Positions 1-9,788 of a stretch of DNA of 64,000 bases are shown here, piece by piece. Under the pieces are notes generated by a model. The model was given only the letters and a program-made list of their open reading frames with translations, searched no databases and was not told where the DNA came from. This stretch comes from Deinococcus hopiensis KR-140. Its GTDB lineage: Bacteria; Deinococcota; Deinococci; Deinococcales; Deinococcaceae. Location of the stretch: contig NZ_FWWU01000009.1 of the NCBI RefSeq assembly GCF_900176165.1, forward strand, positions 1,800,501-1,864,500, read 5' to 3'. Numbering within the stretch: position 1 is the first letter of the stretch; each line of letters starts with the position of its first letter. Both the position numbers and the translations under genes were made by a program.

Positions 1-751
1 GGCACCCCGGGAAGGGCGGCGAGGCCGTCACCACGACTGGGAAGGGCAACTCGGCCAGGCAGTCCTGCACGAGTTGGTCCACCAGGTACGAGCGTTTGTC
101 GAACTTCAGTTTCTTGCGGTCCTTGCAGGGCAGCTTGTTACGCTCGCGTTCGTCCAGTGCATCCTGCCGGGCCTTCTCGGCGGCATGCTCAGGATCGGCC
201 CAGTACTGCCGCTCGCGTTCCCAGGGCACCTTCTCGGCGAGAAGTTCCTGGAAGGGCTCATGGTCCGCTTCCGTGGTGTCCGAGACGGAGAGCTGTGTCT
301 CCCAGCCTTCAGGCGTGTGGGCTTGCGAGGCTTCGGTGACCGTTAGAGGGCCATACGTCGCGGTGATGCCCCCGCCACCACCGTTCGCTGTGCTGGTGAT
401 GTAGACCTGCGCGTTGGGCGCCCGCACCTGCCCCAGTACCTGCAGGCTGCCGGAAACAGCAGTCGACGTGCTGCGCGCGCTGACGTTGTACCCCGCGAGG
501 GCGTACTCGGCCACGGCGCTGTGCGTGATCACGTAGGCCCGGTGACCCACCGCTCCAGCAGGAATGGACAGGTCGAGGGTCTTTACCCGCCCGTACAGGG
601 TCAGGGTGTCTGGCGTGTTGCTCTGCGTGCGCAGGCGCCCCGTGACGGTGAGGCGGTTGGCCTGCACCACCACTGTGCCCGCCACCTGCAGACTCGGGAG
701 GGTGGGCTGGGGAGTGGGAGTCTGGGGAACCGAGAGAATCAGGATGGTCAG
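1..751 (-). CDS. Phage virion-associated protein, partial (3' end outside window)
   Basis: About 250 codons are visible, running leftward off the window. The N-terminal half is rich in Thr, Val and Ser and reads like a beta-structured virion domain; the second half is highly charged (Glu, Arg, Lys). An in-frame TGA lies three codons before the proposed start. No ATG, GTG or TTG follows at a proper distance from the strong GAGGAGGTGA ribosome-binding site, but a CTG sits six bases after it, so I take CTG at 751 as the start (GTG about 22 codons later is the alternative). It follows the other tail genes, so a distal tail or tail-tip role is likely, but the family is not recognised. Confidence 0.6.
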   Translation of the reverse strand, partial: MTILILSVPQTPTPQPTLPSLQVAGTVVVQANRLTVTGRLRTQSNTPDTLTLYGRVKTLDLSIPAGAVGHRAYVITHSAVAEYALAGYNVSARSTSTAVSGSLQVLGQVRAPNAQVYITSTANGGGGGITATYGPLTVTEASQAHTPEGWETQLSVSDTTEADHEPFQELLAEKVPWERERQYWADPEHAAEKARQDALDERERNKLPCKDRKKLKFDKRSYLVDQLVQDCLAELPFPVVVTASPPFPGC

Positions 752-765
752 GCGGGGTCACCTCC

Positions 766-1167
766 TCACGAGGGGCGCTGCTGAATGAGCCACCGGAAGA
801 CGAACCCAACCTCGTTCAAGGGGGCGGCCGGGGGCACCGTGGCGATGGATTGCACGATCAAGGTGTGGCCAACCCCGAAGGGGTCCGTGAAATTAGCGGG
901 TGTATTGCCGGTGAAGTTGTGGCTGGCGATCACGTTGTCGCTGGCGTCGCGGTGTACGGCGGTACCGGAGATCCAGGCGTAGGCCGGACTGCTGCCGGAC
1001 GCAGCCACCACGACCTGCACGCCAGTCGGGTAGGCCACGTCTCCGGTGTTCTTCACCAGGAAGTCGGTGGTGCTCAGGCTGGAAGCGCCAGGCACCACGA
1101 CCCCAAGTTCCACGAGGGAGACGTGCGTGGTGCCATCCAGCGCGAACGATTCGAGTTTTGCAGGCAA
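766..1167 (-). CDS. Hypothetical tail-region virion protein
   Basis: 133 residues, rich in Val, Thr, Ala and Gly, with the look of a single beta-sandwich domain and no membrane segment. It lies between the preceding small tail gene and a further virion gene, all leftward and closely spaced, downstream of the tape measure, where siphoviruses encode distal tail and baseplate proteins. The exact family is not recognised. Confidence 0.65.
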   Translation of the reverse strand: MPAKLESFALDGTTHVSLVELGVVVPGASSLSTTDFLVKNTGDVAYPTGVQVVVAASGSSPAYAWISGTAVHRDASDNVIASHNFTGNTPANFTDPFGVGHTLIVQSIATVPPAAPLNEVGFVFRWLIQQRPS

Positions 1168-1178
1168 GGGAACGCCTC

Positions 1179-1607
1179 CTAGCTGGGGTATCCGGCAATG
1201 GCCAGGTCATAGGTCCAGAGCACGCCGCCGTACTGTTCGAGCCAGTCCCCGTCTGGTCCTTCCAGGCGACCGACGTACTCGACGAACTTCGGTTCGTCCT
1301 CGAACATGCAGTTCGTCCACGTGCGCGTGACCGAGGGGCGGCTGTAGGTCTCCACCATCCCAAAGCCGCCCACAGGCCACAGGGCTTCCAAAGCTTCCTT
1401 GATGTCGTTTGGAATCACGTAGCCCTCGGGGGACTGCACCCGAAAGATGACCTCGCCTGACGGAGGCGCCATGGTACGCACACGCGCGCCGCCGAGGGTG
1501 AACTGCGTTTTGCTGGCAACTGGCGTTTCCCGAGCCACGGCGCTGCCTGGTGGGAGCCAGGGGAACGTGTGGCCCGCGATCTGGAGGTATTCGGTGAGCG
1601 CGGGCAT
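1179..1607 (-). CDS. Hypothetical tail protein downstream of tape measure
   Basis: About 142 residues, soluble. The start is chosen as the ATG that overlaps the tape-measure stop codon (TGATG), seven bases after an AGGAGA ribosome-binding site; two residues further upstream are possible. Translational coupling to the tape measure fits a distal-tail or tail-assembly role. Several aromatic residues and a WPVGGFGMVETY stretch are visible but I do not recognise a family. Confidence 0.65.
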   Translation of the reverse strand: MPALTEYLQIAGHTFPWLPPGSAVARETPVASKTQFTLGGARVRTMAPPSGEVIFRVQSPEGYVIPNDIKEALEALWPVGGFGMVETYSRPSVTRTWTNCMFEDEPKFVEYVGRLEGPDGDWLEQYGGVLWTYDLAIAGYPS

Positions 1608-4600
1608 CAGCAATCTCCTGTTCTGCGCTTGCGAGTTCTAGCGACGGACTGAATCTTGTCGTAGAGCTGCTCGGGAGACTCCCCGGGGGCCGCCACCACG
1701 GTGACCGGGCCGATGTTCACCTCGTCGTTGTACGTGACGTTCCTGATGTTGCTCACGCTGTTGATATCCCCGCTGGGTACACCTGAGTCACGGCGAGGGA
1801 CCGTGGCACTCAAGACGTCCTGTACGAGAGCCGTCACAGCTTGCTGCACATCGGCAGGTTTTATGGCAGCTCGTGCGATGGCGTCTTGATTGAAGTAGTA
1901 CTGCGGGTTGTTTCGCCGGTACCACTCCCGCTTGTACGCCTCCAACGCCTCCGCGGTGTAGAACGTCTGGCCGTCGAAGGTATAGGTCGTGGGGCCGGGA
2001 GTGGGCAAGGAGGGAGCCGCAGGTGTGGGTGAGGGGGAGGCAGGCGGCGTGGCCTGGGCTTCCTGCTGACTCTCGATCAACCGTTGCACGCTCTCCCCGA
2101 AAGAGGCAGAGAACTGACCGAACTGGTCCACCGTCTTCGAGTTCTGGTCCGCAATGGCGGCCTGCTGCTCGAGCTGCGTGGCCTCGCGTTCTTGCTGCAC
2201 GCCCCGGCGTTCGAGTTGCTTGAGCAGGTCCTTGATCGGCAACTCGTTGTCCAGCGACACCGAGATGCCTGCGTCTTTGAGTAGGGCTTGCTGCTTGCGA
2301 ATGCGTTCGTCGAGAGGGTTGAAGTCGTTCAAGGCCTTCGTGATCAGCTTGTCGTCGCCGGTCCGCATGGCAGCCTGCAAGCGCTGGAAGGCCGCGTTCC
2401 TCCTCTCCTGGATGGCCTGGAAGCGGTCAATTTCCAGGTTCGTATCGATCTTGGGTTTCTGACCCTCGGGAGTAGGCTGGACGCTGTTGGCGAGGCGTTG
2501 AGTGGCCTCCTGCACGCCAGTGATCAGCCCGAGCTGCTCGCGATAGGCCGAGGAAAGCCCCTCGACAGCCTTCCGAGAGCCGCTGATCGCGCTGGTGTAG
2601 CCGTCCTGGGCCGCCTTGAGGGCGTCGATCCGCTTGGGGTCCATCGGGTTTGCCAGGAGGTCAGCCTGAGCTTCCTGCAAGGTGCGCTGTGCTCGGGCGC
2701 GGATGGTGGTGGCCTCCTCCAACCTACGGGTGGCCTCAGTGACCGGATTGTCGCTTGGAGTTGCACTTTCGAGGCGGAGATTACGGGTGCTGTCAGAGAG
2801 AGACTCCAATACCCGCACACGCTCCCGCTCTGCGAGCAGGAGAGAGCGTTCCTGAGTCACCTGCCGGGCCTGCGTTTGTTCAATACGAAGTTCGAGGTCC
2901 TCGCGCTCGCGCAGGGTCAGGTGTAACTCGTCGGCCCGTTTCAGCCGGTCCTGATCCAGCCCCAATTGTCGGGTGGTGACATCCAGTTCAAGTTGGGCCG
3001 AAAGCACCGCATCGTCAGCGAGACCGGCAAGCTCCAACTCTGCCTTCCGACGGGCGCCGATCATGTCCACAGAACGTTGGGCAGCCTCCACATAGGCAGA
3101 GCCGAGCTTTCGCACCCCGTCTTCTTCCTGCTGGAGCAGACCCGAAATCCGATCAGCTGCTGCACGCTGCCGCTCGACTGTGCTCGCTGTGCGTTCCACC
3201 TCCCGCTCAAATGCCAGTTGCTGCTGGGTGTCCAGCAACTCCAGCCGCGCGATGGCCACAGGATCGTCAGCAAGGCGCGAGCGAGTCAGCGCAAGCCTCC
3301 TGGCCTGCACCTCCCGCTGCTGGTCTTTCCTGAAGCTCTCCTGCTGCGCGTCGACGATCTTGCGGTAACCCTCTACCTCGCTGGTTTGGAGATCCACGAT
3401 CTGGCGCTCGGTCTCCACCCGTTGCTGAGGCGTGAGCGTGGAGTCAAGCAGGTTGCGCCTGGCCTGGACCAGTTGCCGTTGAATCCCCTCCAGCTCAGCG
3501 CGTGCACCGCTGACCGCATCGTCCTGCCCCGCCCGAGCTCGACTCAACCGGTCTTGCGCGTCCACCAGTTGACGCGCTTGGTCTGCCTGCCCGCGCAGGG
3601 CTGCTCCCACCGCCCGAACCTTGGCCACCTCGTCGGTCTCAAGCTGAACGAGACGCTCCTGGTCCTGCAGACGTTGCTCGGCGGTCCGTCCCAGTCGCTC
3701 GCCATTCGCCACCAGATCACGCTGGGCAACCAATTGGCGTTCCAACGCTTCGAGGTCTTGGCGGGCGGTGGTCACCCCATCGTCTTGTCCTGCCAGGAGC
3801 GTGGCGAGTTTGACCTCGCTGTCAAGGATGGAGCGTTGACGAGCTGCCTGATCGAGTTCAGCCTGAGCAACAGCACGGCGCTGCTGCACCTCAGTCGCCA
3901 GGAGCCCATTGAGCTTCTCCTGGGCTTTAACCCGCTCCTCAGGAGAGAGAGCGGCGTCCCCAGAGGCTGCAAGCCTCTGCTGCTGAAGGCTGATCTCGTC
4001 CCGCGTGGCTTGCAACTGACGCTGGGCACTCAGGACGGCGTTGTCGTCCAGGCCGGCGAGGGTGTCGCGGAGCTTGACTTGGCTTTCCAACAGGGAAAGT
4101 TGCTCGGCCGCAAGCTCAAGCGGCGCACGGGCGAGGGCCCGACGTTGCTCGATTTCGGTGGTGAGCAGCCCATTCAGCTCGGTCTGAGCTTTGGTACGGG
4201 CGTCCCCCACCAGCTGACCGTCACCTTCAACCGCGAGACGTTGCCGGAGGAGGGCGATGCTCTGCTGGGTGGCGCTCAGATTGCGGGCCGCCACCACCAC
4301 CGCGTTGTCGCCCACTCGTGCAAGGGCGTCCGCCAGTTTGACCTGGCTTTGCAGTAGGTCATCCTGCGCTGCCCGCTGGGCAAACTGCGCCTCGACAATC
4401 GCGTCGCGTTCTTGCTGCTCTTGACCGAGCAGCTCGTTCAGCTTCACCTGCGCCTGACGCCGTTCCTCGTCGGAGAGCGCCCCCTCTCCCTCCTTATTGA
4501 TCCGGGCCTGCAGGCTCTTGATGCTGTCCCGAGTCACTTCCAGGTTGCGCTGCGCACTGAGCAGTGCATCCCCGGCGCGGTGGGCCAGAATGTCGCGCAG

Positions 4601-7600
4601 CTTCACCTCGCTCTCAGTGACCGCGAGCTGCTGTTCAGCGATGTCAAGCGGACGGCGGGCCAAGTCTCGAGCCTGGGCCTCCATCTGGGCCTGTTTCTGG
4701 AGGCGCTCGCTCATAAGCGCGTTGATGACTGCCTCGCCATCAGCGTTCTCCTGGGCAAGGCCAATTCGCCGGTCAATGTCCGCGATTTCCTGCGCCGTAT
4801 AAGCGAGGCGGTCCTGCAACCCACGGGTGACAGCTGCATCACTGCGGGCGATGGCCTGCTCGTAGTCCAGTTCGGCACCCGTCAGCGAGAGGCGAGAGGC
4901 AAGGAGTGCGTCTACCGCAGCGCGTTCGTCGTCCTCCAACCTCGTGATGCTCTCCTGAAGGCCGGCGCGGCGCTCGGTGAGCTCGTTGATGCGCTCATAT
5001 GTGGCCCCGTTTGCCTGAGCATTGGCGAGCTCCGAGTCAGTCACCGCAAGGCGTTCCTGATCGAAGCGCAGGAGGTCAGCACGTGCACGGGTGCGCGCCT
5101 CATCTCCCTTGGCCAGATCCAGGGTGGTTTGAAGCTGACTGCGTTGGGTAGCAACCTGCTGCTGTGCCCGTTGCCGGTCGTCGTCGCCGTACTGTTTGAG
5201 GTTGTCCCGGAGGGTGAGCTGCTCGCGCTCCAGAGCAAGGATGTCTTCCTGGGTACCCCCCGTCGCTCGCAGGGTTGCCAGTTCCTGGTCAATGGCGGCG
5301 AGGCGGTTCTGATCGATGTTCAGAAGATGGGCGCGGGCAGTAGCACGGCCTTTCTCCGTGCTTGCCAGGTTCAGTTGAGAGACAGCTTCTTCCCGGGCAT
5401 AGTCGCGGGCATCCTTGATGCGGTTCTTGATGAGTTCCAGGACCCGGGCGCGCTCCTGGTCATTCCCGGCCAGGTTCTGCTGGATGGTGTCCTGCTGGCC
5501 TTCCAGCTCGGTGCGCTGGCCTTCCAGTTGCCCGCGCTCCTGTGGGGTCTTCGCCTTTTTAAGGGCTGCGTCAATCCGCCTCAGACCCTCGTTCGTTTGG
5601 AAGAGGCGGTTGTTCCAGTACTGATGATCGACGGCGAGGGCCTGCTGGTAACCCGCTGTGTCAACGTTCTTCCCGGCCTCAAAGCGGGTCTTCGCGAGCT
5701 TCAAGGCCGCTGCTTCTGCATCGTCTTGCTGCTTGCGGTAGAAGGCCTGGTCAGCCTGCAGCACGGCGACGTTGCGACGGGCATTTGCGTCCTGCACGAT
5801 GCCGTTCAGGTCATTCATGCGGGACTGCATCTGGCGCCCCGCGTCCCCCAACTGTTGCTGTGGGGTCAGCTTGGCAAAGCTCTTCTGGAGGTCGGCGATC
5901 TCTTTGTTGGCTCCCTTCAGAATCTCGTTGAAGGGAGAGGCGGCCGAGGAACGCGCCTTGCCCAGCGCCGTCTGATCGATCCCCGCCAGACGGTCCCGCA
6001 GCTCCAGGGCCCGGTCGCTGCTGTCGGAGAGCTGATGCGCAAAGTCACGGGCATTCTCGCTGGCCTGCTTCGTGATGGTTTCGAGGGCCGAATCAATGGC
6101 CGCCACCTTGCCACCGTCGCCTGATGCCAGGGCCTTCGCGCGCTCGGCTTGTAGGGTGCGTCCCAAGGACGCAATTTCCCTTCCGGTGGCGTCCTCCAGG
6201 CCCTCCAGGCGTTTGGCGAGGCTCTCCTTGTAGATGGTCAGGCGTTCTTCCTGAACACGCTTGTCCTGTGCCAGGAGAGCCGTGCCCAATTCGGCCTGCT
6301 GGCTGAGTTCGAGGTTGCCGAGATTGGTCAGGTACTTCTGGCGGGCCGCTGTTTCCAGCTCGCCACGTCGGTTACCAGCGGTTTCCGCTTGTTTGAGTTC
6401 CTGATCAAGGGTCTGCTTGAGGGCCGCACGCTGGGCCTCTCCACTGACCCGGATGCGCTCCTGCTCCATCTGCGCGAGGACGGGTCCGTAGTGCTCCTCA
6501 ATGGCCAGTTTCGCCTGGACGTTCTCGCCGGCCAGCGCGAGGTCCCGGTCACGTTCCTGCTCGACCAGTCGGATGCGAGCAGCGCTACCCGTTGCCTGGG
6601 CTTCAAGCACCTGCTGCTGAGCCGCGCGAACGCTCCGCAGCCGCTCCTGGTCAATCTCAACCAGATCTTGGTTCCCCTTGCGCTGAATGGCTGCGACTTC
6701 TTCGGCCTGCTTGCGCTGGAGCTCGCCAGCGTTTTCCTGGAACTGGCGGCGCGCCGCGGGGGTGGGGGCGCTTTTCGCGTTCTGAAGGGCGGTCTTGATC
6801 TCCTCGCCGTAAGCCTTCTTAACGTCGTCCACCTGGCGCTGCAATTCGACCTGGCGGCGTTGCCGGCCATCTTTCACCAAGGCAAGCTGGGCATCTTGGA
6901 CGGCTCGCTCGTGCTTGATGCGGGTCTCGCCATCCTCTTTAAGCTGGCGGTCGGTGATGCCCTGGAGAATGGCTCCCTGATCGGTTTGGGCACGCTTTTT
7001 AAGGGCTGCCCCCTGGAGCGGAGTGAGTTCACCCTTCTCCAGGAGCTTATCGACTTCTTTGTTGAAGTCGGCGAGGCTCTTGCGGGCGTCCTGCAAATTC
7101 TTCTGGAAAGTGGTTGTGCCGCTCTCGCTGAACTTCGTTTTCAGATCGTCGAGTTTCTGGAGAAGACCGTCATAGGCTTCGGTCTGTTCAGCAGTCGCCG
7201 CAACGTCCGTTCTCTTGCTTTTTGAGGCCGCGAGGCGTGCCGCTTCGGCGTCTGTCTCGGCCTGAATCTCTTTTTTCAATCCAAGGAGGCGTGCATCAAG
7301 CTCCTTGTTGCGCTCGTCGCTGTTCTCGAAGTTGTAACGAAGGTTGATGGTGAGGAGCTGGTTGGCTTTCAGGTTGCCGAGCTTGCCCTGGCCACGCAGT
7401 TCCTTGACGCGGGCCATCATCCCTTCGAACTGATCCTCCAAGACCTTTTCAGTCTGATCTACGATAGCTCGTGTATCCGCAGAGAACTTAAGCGCATATG
7501 CAGCTAAGCCCCCTGCCAGAAGGGCAATACCTGCTAATGCGGATGCGGCGGCAACGGGAATAGCATTTAACGCGCCGACGAATCCAATAACTCCTCCGGT

Positions 7601-9316
7601 ATTGAAGCCAATGGCACTAGCCAGCGCCACAGCCCGTAAGCCTGCCGCCACCTTCGTAAAGAGTTGCGCGGCAACCGAAGCGCGATATAGGGCCACCAAG
7701 CCAGCAAAACTGGAATCAGCCAGGAGCAGCCGAGCTGCTTGGCCGTTCAAAATCATGGCAGTAGTAATAGCACCAAAGCCAACGACCAAGGCGGTTGCAT
7801 AAGCCTTAAATGTTTCTCGATTATTTAGCAGTAGGTCCATTTGGCGGACCAATTTAGCTATGGAATCAATAGTGTTGCCCAGCTTTGAGCTAAACTGCTG
7901 CGCGAAAGTTAGTGCCAAATCATCAACGGCGTTGCGCAATCTTTCTGTTGCTTTCCCTGCGCCTTCCGTCATAGCTTTCGCGTACTGGTTTAATGCTCCT
8001 TCTCCTTCTTTCAAGGCGTTATTGTATTTTTCTACACTATCTCTCATATTAAGGAAGCCGACGATTCCTCTAGAGCGAAAAATCTTACTGGCCGCTTCTA
8101 CGCTATCCGCTTGACGAATAGTCGCCTGAGTTGCCGAGTCGTAAGAATCACCAGATACGGCAGCTGCCTTGCGTAAATCAATTAAGATGTCACGCACATT
8201 ACGGGCAGAGCCATCCGCATTCTTCATTTCAACGCCGAGCTTTTTAATTTCCTGGCTCGCAACACCCGTAGGGCTGGCCAGAGCCAACAAAACAGCTCTA
8301 AATGCGTTTGCTCCAATCGTACTTGCTTTGAGCCCAGTATTATCCAAGGCAACCAAATTTGCAGTCGTCTCTTCGATCGAGAATCCAGCACGAGCAGCTA
8401 TTGGCCCCACAACGGATAACCCCTGCTGTAATTCTTTGGCTCCTGATGCTGCAAGCAGTGATCCCTTTGCAAATACATCGCCAAAATGCGCTGCTTCCGC
8501 TGCGGCTTTTGGGCCATCCAGGCCAAACTGGCGTAGGTTCGCAAGAAGCAGACTGCTGCTTTCTGTGAGCGACTGCCCCTCCGCTGCTGCCAATTTGTAG
8601 CTAGTGGCTACCAGTTTTATAGCATCAGCTTCTGCCAGCCCTTGTTTTGTCAGGTCCGCAATGCCTGTTCCCAGCTCAGCCCGATTGAATTGTTGCGCAA
8701 CTCTACCGCCTTGAGATTGGAGCAGCCGCACGCGAGCATCAAGGCCATTCCCAAGACCTTCGCCTTGAGCATTCAAAGTGTTTACGGCTGCTTGAAAATC
8801 ATTGAGCTGCTTGATGCCGTGAGAAGCCAAACTGGCCGCCGCTACCCCAATAGCCGCCAGTCCCCCAACCAGAGCAAACGAGCCTACTGTATTAAGCCGT
8901 TGAGCAGTCGTCAGTCCATTGAGGGCCACCGTAGCCGTACTTGCCGCCGATGCGAATAATCCGAGCGGTCCAGGGATGAAGGCGAACACGCCCGAGAGGC
9001 GCTGCGACATACCCAGATTGGCTCCCGCGGCTGCCGTGAGGCGCATGACGCTGCGCTCAGTGTTCAAGAGGGCCGCAGAGGCTGCGGGGAGGCCAGGAGT
9101 GGCCATGCGGAGGGTGATGGTGCGGGTATTGGTCCCGCCTAGGCTGCCGAGCTGTGCGCGGAGAGCGGCGACCTGGGAGAGGGCACGCGTTATGCCGCTG
9201 GTGTTCAAACTGATGTTACGCACTGCGGCTAGGCGGGTTAGTTCGGTATCAACGCGGCCTAATTGCACAAGGGCGTTGTTGACATCGAGGAGATAGGTGT
9301 CTTGCAAGGTAGCCAT
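1607..9316 (-). CDS. Phage tail tape measure protein (TP901-type core)
   Basis: 2569 residues; sets siphovirus tail length and fills the tail tube before ejection. Residues of about 165-450 resemble the TP901-family tape-measure core (patterns such as NDFQAAVNTLNAQ and SIEETTANLVALDNTG). Hydrophobic segments lie near residues 505-615. From there almost to the end the chain is predicted coiled coil, rich in Gln, Arg, Glu, Leu and Ala, including tandem 88-residue repeats (S-[EQ]-V-K-L anchors at residues 1569, 1657, 1745 and 1833). A Pro/Ser linker lies near 2420-2445. Start ATG has GGAGGTG seven bases away. By the usual 1.5 angstrom per residue, the tail would be roughly 385 nm (inference). 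The core-coding part (about 7440-8960) is visibly less GC-rich than the rest. Confidence 0.95.
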   Translation of the reverse strand: MATLQDTYLLDVNNALVQLGRVDTELTRLAAVRNISLNTSGITRALSQVAALRAQLGSLGGTNTRTITLRMATPGLPAASAALLNTERSVMRLTAAAGANLGMSQRLSGVFAFIPGPLGLFASAASTATVALNGLTTAQRLNTVGSFALVGGLAAIGVAAASLASHGIKQLNDFQAAVNTLNAQGEGLGNGLDARVRLLQSQGGRVAQQFNRAELGTGIADLTKQGLAEADAIKLVATSYKLAAAEGQSLTESSSLLLANLRQFGLDGPKAAAEAAHFGDVFAKGSLLAASGAKELQQGLSVVGPIAARAGFSIEETTANLVALDNTGLKASTIGANAFRAVLLALASPTGVASQEIKKLGVEMKNADGSARNVRDILIDLRKAAAVSGDSYDSATQATIRQADSVEAASKIFRSRGIVGFLNMRDSVEKYNNALKEGEGALNQYAKAMTEGAGKATERLRNAVDDLALTFAQQFSSKLGNTIDSIAKLVRQMDLLLNNRETFKAYATALVVGFGAITTAMILNGQAARLLLADSSFAGLVALYRASVAAQLFTKVAAGLRAVALASAIGFNTGGVIGFVGALNAIPVAAASALAGIALLAGGLAAYALKFSADTRAIVDQTEKVLEDQFEGMMARVKELRGQGKLGNLKANQLLTINLRYNFENSDERNKELDARLLGLKKEIQAETDAEAARLAASKSKRTDVAATAEQTEAYDGLLQKLDDLKTKFSESGTTTFQKNLQDARKSLADFNKEVDKLLEKGELTPLQGAALKKRAQTDQGAILQGITDRQLKEDGETRIKHERAVQDAQLALVKDGRQRRQVELQRQVDDVKKAYGEEIKTALQNAKSAPTPAARRQFQENAGELQRKQAEEVAAIQRKGNQDLVEIDQERLRSVRAAQQQVLEAQATGSAARIRLVEQERDRDLALAGENVQAKLAIEEHYGPVLAQMEQERIRVSGEAQRAALKQTLDQELKQAETAGNRRGELETAARQKYLTNLGNLELSQQAELGTALLAQDKRVQEERLTIYKESLAKRLEGLEDATGREIASLGRTLQAERAKALASGDGGKVAAIDSALETITKQASENARDFAHQLSDSSDRALELRDRLAGIDQTALGKARSSAASPFNEILKGANKEIADLQKSFAKLTPQQQLGDAGRQMQSRMNDLNGIVQDANARRNVAVLQADQAFYRKQQDDAEAAALKLAKTRFEAGKNVDTAGYQQALAVDHQYWNNRLFQTNEGLRRIDAALKKAKTPQERGQLEGQRTELEGQQDTIQQNLAGNDQERARVLELIKNRIKDARDYAREEAVSQLNLASTEKGRATARAHLLNIDQNRLAAIDQELATLRATGGTQEDILALEREQLTLRDNLKQYGDDDRQRAQQQVATQRSQLQTTLDLAKGDEARTRARADLLRFDQERLAVTDSELANAQANGATYERINELTERRAGLQESITRLEDDERAAVDALLASRLSLTGAELDYEQAIARSDAAVTRGLQDRLAYTAQEIADIDRRIGLAQENADGEAVINALMSERLQKQAQMEAQARDLARRPLDIAEQQLAVTESEVKLRDILAHRAGDALLSAQRNLEVTRDSIKSLQARINKEGEGALSDEERRQAQVKLNELLGQEQQERDAIVEAQFAQRAAQDDLLQSQVKLADALARVGDNAVVVAARNLSATQQSIALLRQRLAVEGDGQLVGDARTKAQTELNGLLTTEIEQRRALARAPLELAAEQLSLLESQVKLRDTLAGLDDNAVLSAQRQLQATRDEISLQQQRLAASGDAALSPEERVKAQEKLNGLLATEVQQRRAVAQAELDQAARQRSILDSEVKLATLLAGQDDGVTTARQDLEALERQLVAQRDLVANGERLGRTAEQRLQDQERLVQLETDEVAKVRAVGAALRGQADQARQLVDAQDRLSRARAGQDDAVSGARAELEGIQRQLVQARRNLLDSTLTPQQRVETERQIVDLQTSEVEGYRKIVDAQQESFRKDQQREVQARRLALTRSRLADDPVAIARLELLDTQQQLAFEREVERTASTVERQRAAADRISGLLQQEEDGVRKLGSAYVEAAQRSVDMIGARRKAELELAGLADDAVLSAQLELDVTTRQLGLDQDRLKRADELHLTLREREDLELRIEQTQARQVTQERSLLLAERERVRVLESLSDSTRNLRLESATPSDNPVTEATRRLEEATTIRARAQRTLQEAQADLLANPMDPKRIDALKAAQDGYTSAISGSRKAVEGLSSAYREQLGLITGVQEATQRLANSVQPTPEGQKPKIDTNLEIDRFQAIQERRNAAFQRLQAAMRTGDDKLITKALNDFNPLDERIRKQQALLKDAGISVSLDNELPIKDLLKQLERRGVQQEREATQLEQQAAIADQNSKTVDQFGQFSASFGESVQRLIESQQEAQATPPASPSPTPAAPSLPTPGPTTYTFDGQTFYTAEALEAYKREWYRRNNPQYYFNQDAIARAAIKPADVQQAVTALVQDVLSATVPRRDSGVPSGDINSVSNIRNVTYNDEVNIGPVTVVAAPGESPEQLYDKIQSVARTRKRRTGDC

Positions 9317-9340
9317 TTAGCACCTCCTTTCGGGGAATGA

Positions 9341-9360
9341 AAAGCCGCCCCGAAGGGCGG
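9341..9360 (-). terminator. Stem-loop with T-rich tail before tape measure gene
   Basis: CCGCCC and GGGCGG arms around a CGAA tetraloop (TTCG on the minus strand), followed on the minus strand by CTTTTCATT. It would stop leftward transcripts entering from the accessory island, implying that the tape measure and later tail genes either need another promoter or antitermination. Confidence 0.55.
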
Positions 9361-9421
9361 TGATGTTGTTTTCTGGTCATGTTGTGCCACTCTTGTTAGG
9401 GGCAAAAGCTAAGGTAAAGCC

Positions 9422-9760
9422 ATGCTTGAACTGATGGTGGCCATCGTCCTTGGGACAACGATCTGGATGGGTTATGACTCTGCGCAACACAAAATCGCTG
9501 TGGATAGTAAGCCTTACAGTGCCAACAACGGTGCTGCAGCCTGGGTCCTGAGCGGGATATTCCTCTGGATTGCAACGTTCCCCTATTACCTCGTAAAACG
9601 CTCTCGGGCCGTCTCTAGTGGGTCCATTGCTGCTCCCCCTATTGCGCCCGCCCCTGCTCGCCCCCTCAGCGAGGAGTTGGCTGCCCTCTCAGACCTTCGT
9701 GCTGCCGGGAAAATCTCTGAGGCCGACTACGAACGCGCCAAATCCAAGCTCCTCAAATAA
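9422..9760 (+). CDS. Small membrane protein with SHOCT-like C-terminus
   Basis: 112 residues on the strand opposite to the flanking phage genes. Two hydrophobic segments (about 1-18 and 40-60) predict an inner-membrane protein; a Pro/Ala linker follows, and the last 30 residues (E-E-L-x-x-L-x-x-L-x-x-x-G-x-I-[ST]-x-x-[ED]-[FY]-[ED]) match the SHOCT short C-terminal oligomerisation motif. It has the position of a moron gene, expressed independently of the late operon. Function unknown. Confidence 0.7.
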   Translation: MLELMVAIVLGTTIWMGYDSAQHKIAVDSKPYSANNGAAAWVLSGIFLWIATFPYYLVKRSRAVSSGSIAAPPIAPAPARPLSEELAALSDLRAAGKISEADYERAKSKLLK

Positions 9761-9763
9761 AGA

Positions 9764-9783
9764 AGCCCGCGCTAAGGCGGGCT
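9764..9783. terminator. Bidirectional stem-loop between convergent genes
   Basis: Seven-base arms AGCCCGC and GCGGGCT around a six-base loop. On the minus strand it is followed by TCTTTATTTG. It separates the small membrane gene from the convergent HNH gene. Confidence 0.6.
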
Positions 9784-9788
9784 GCTGG

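Noticed and set aside
309..809. 166-codon minus-strand frame beginning MGSSSGG
   Set aside because: Pro/His/Arg-rich out-of-frame reading of the virion gene whose real frame runs from CTG 751 off the left edge.
2966..4357. Long plus-strand open frames (for example 463 and 570 codons) opposite the tape measure
   Set aside because: They mirror the repetitive coiled-coil coding strand, have odd Leu/Gly/Arg-rich composition and no ribosome-binding sites; shadows of the tape-measure gene.
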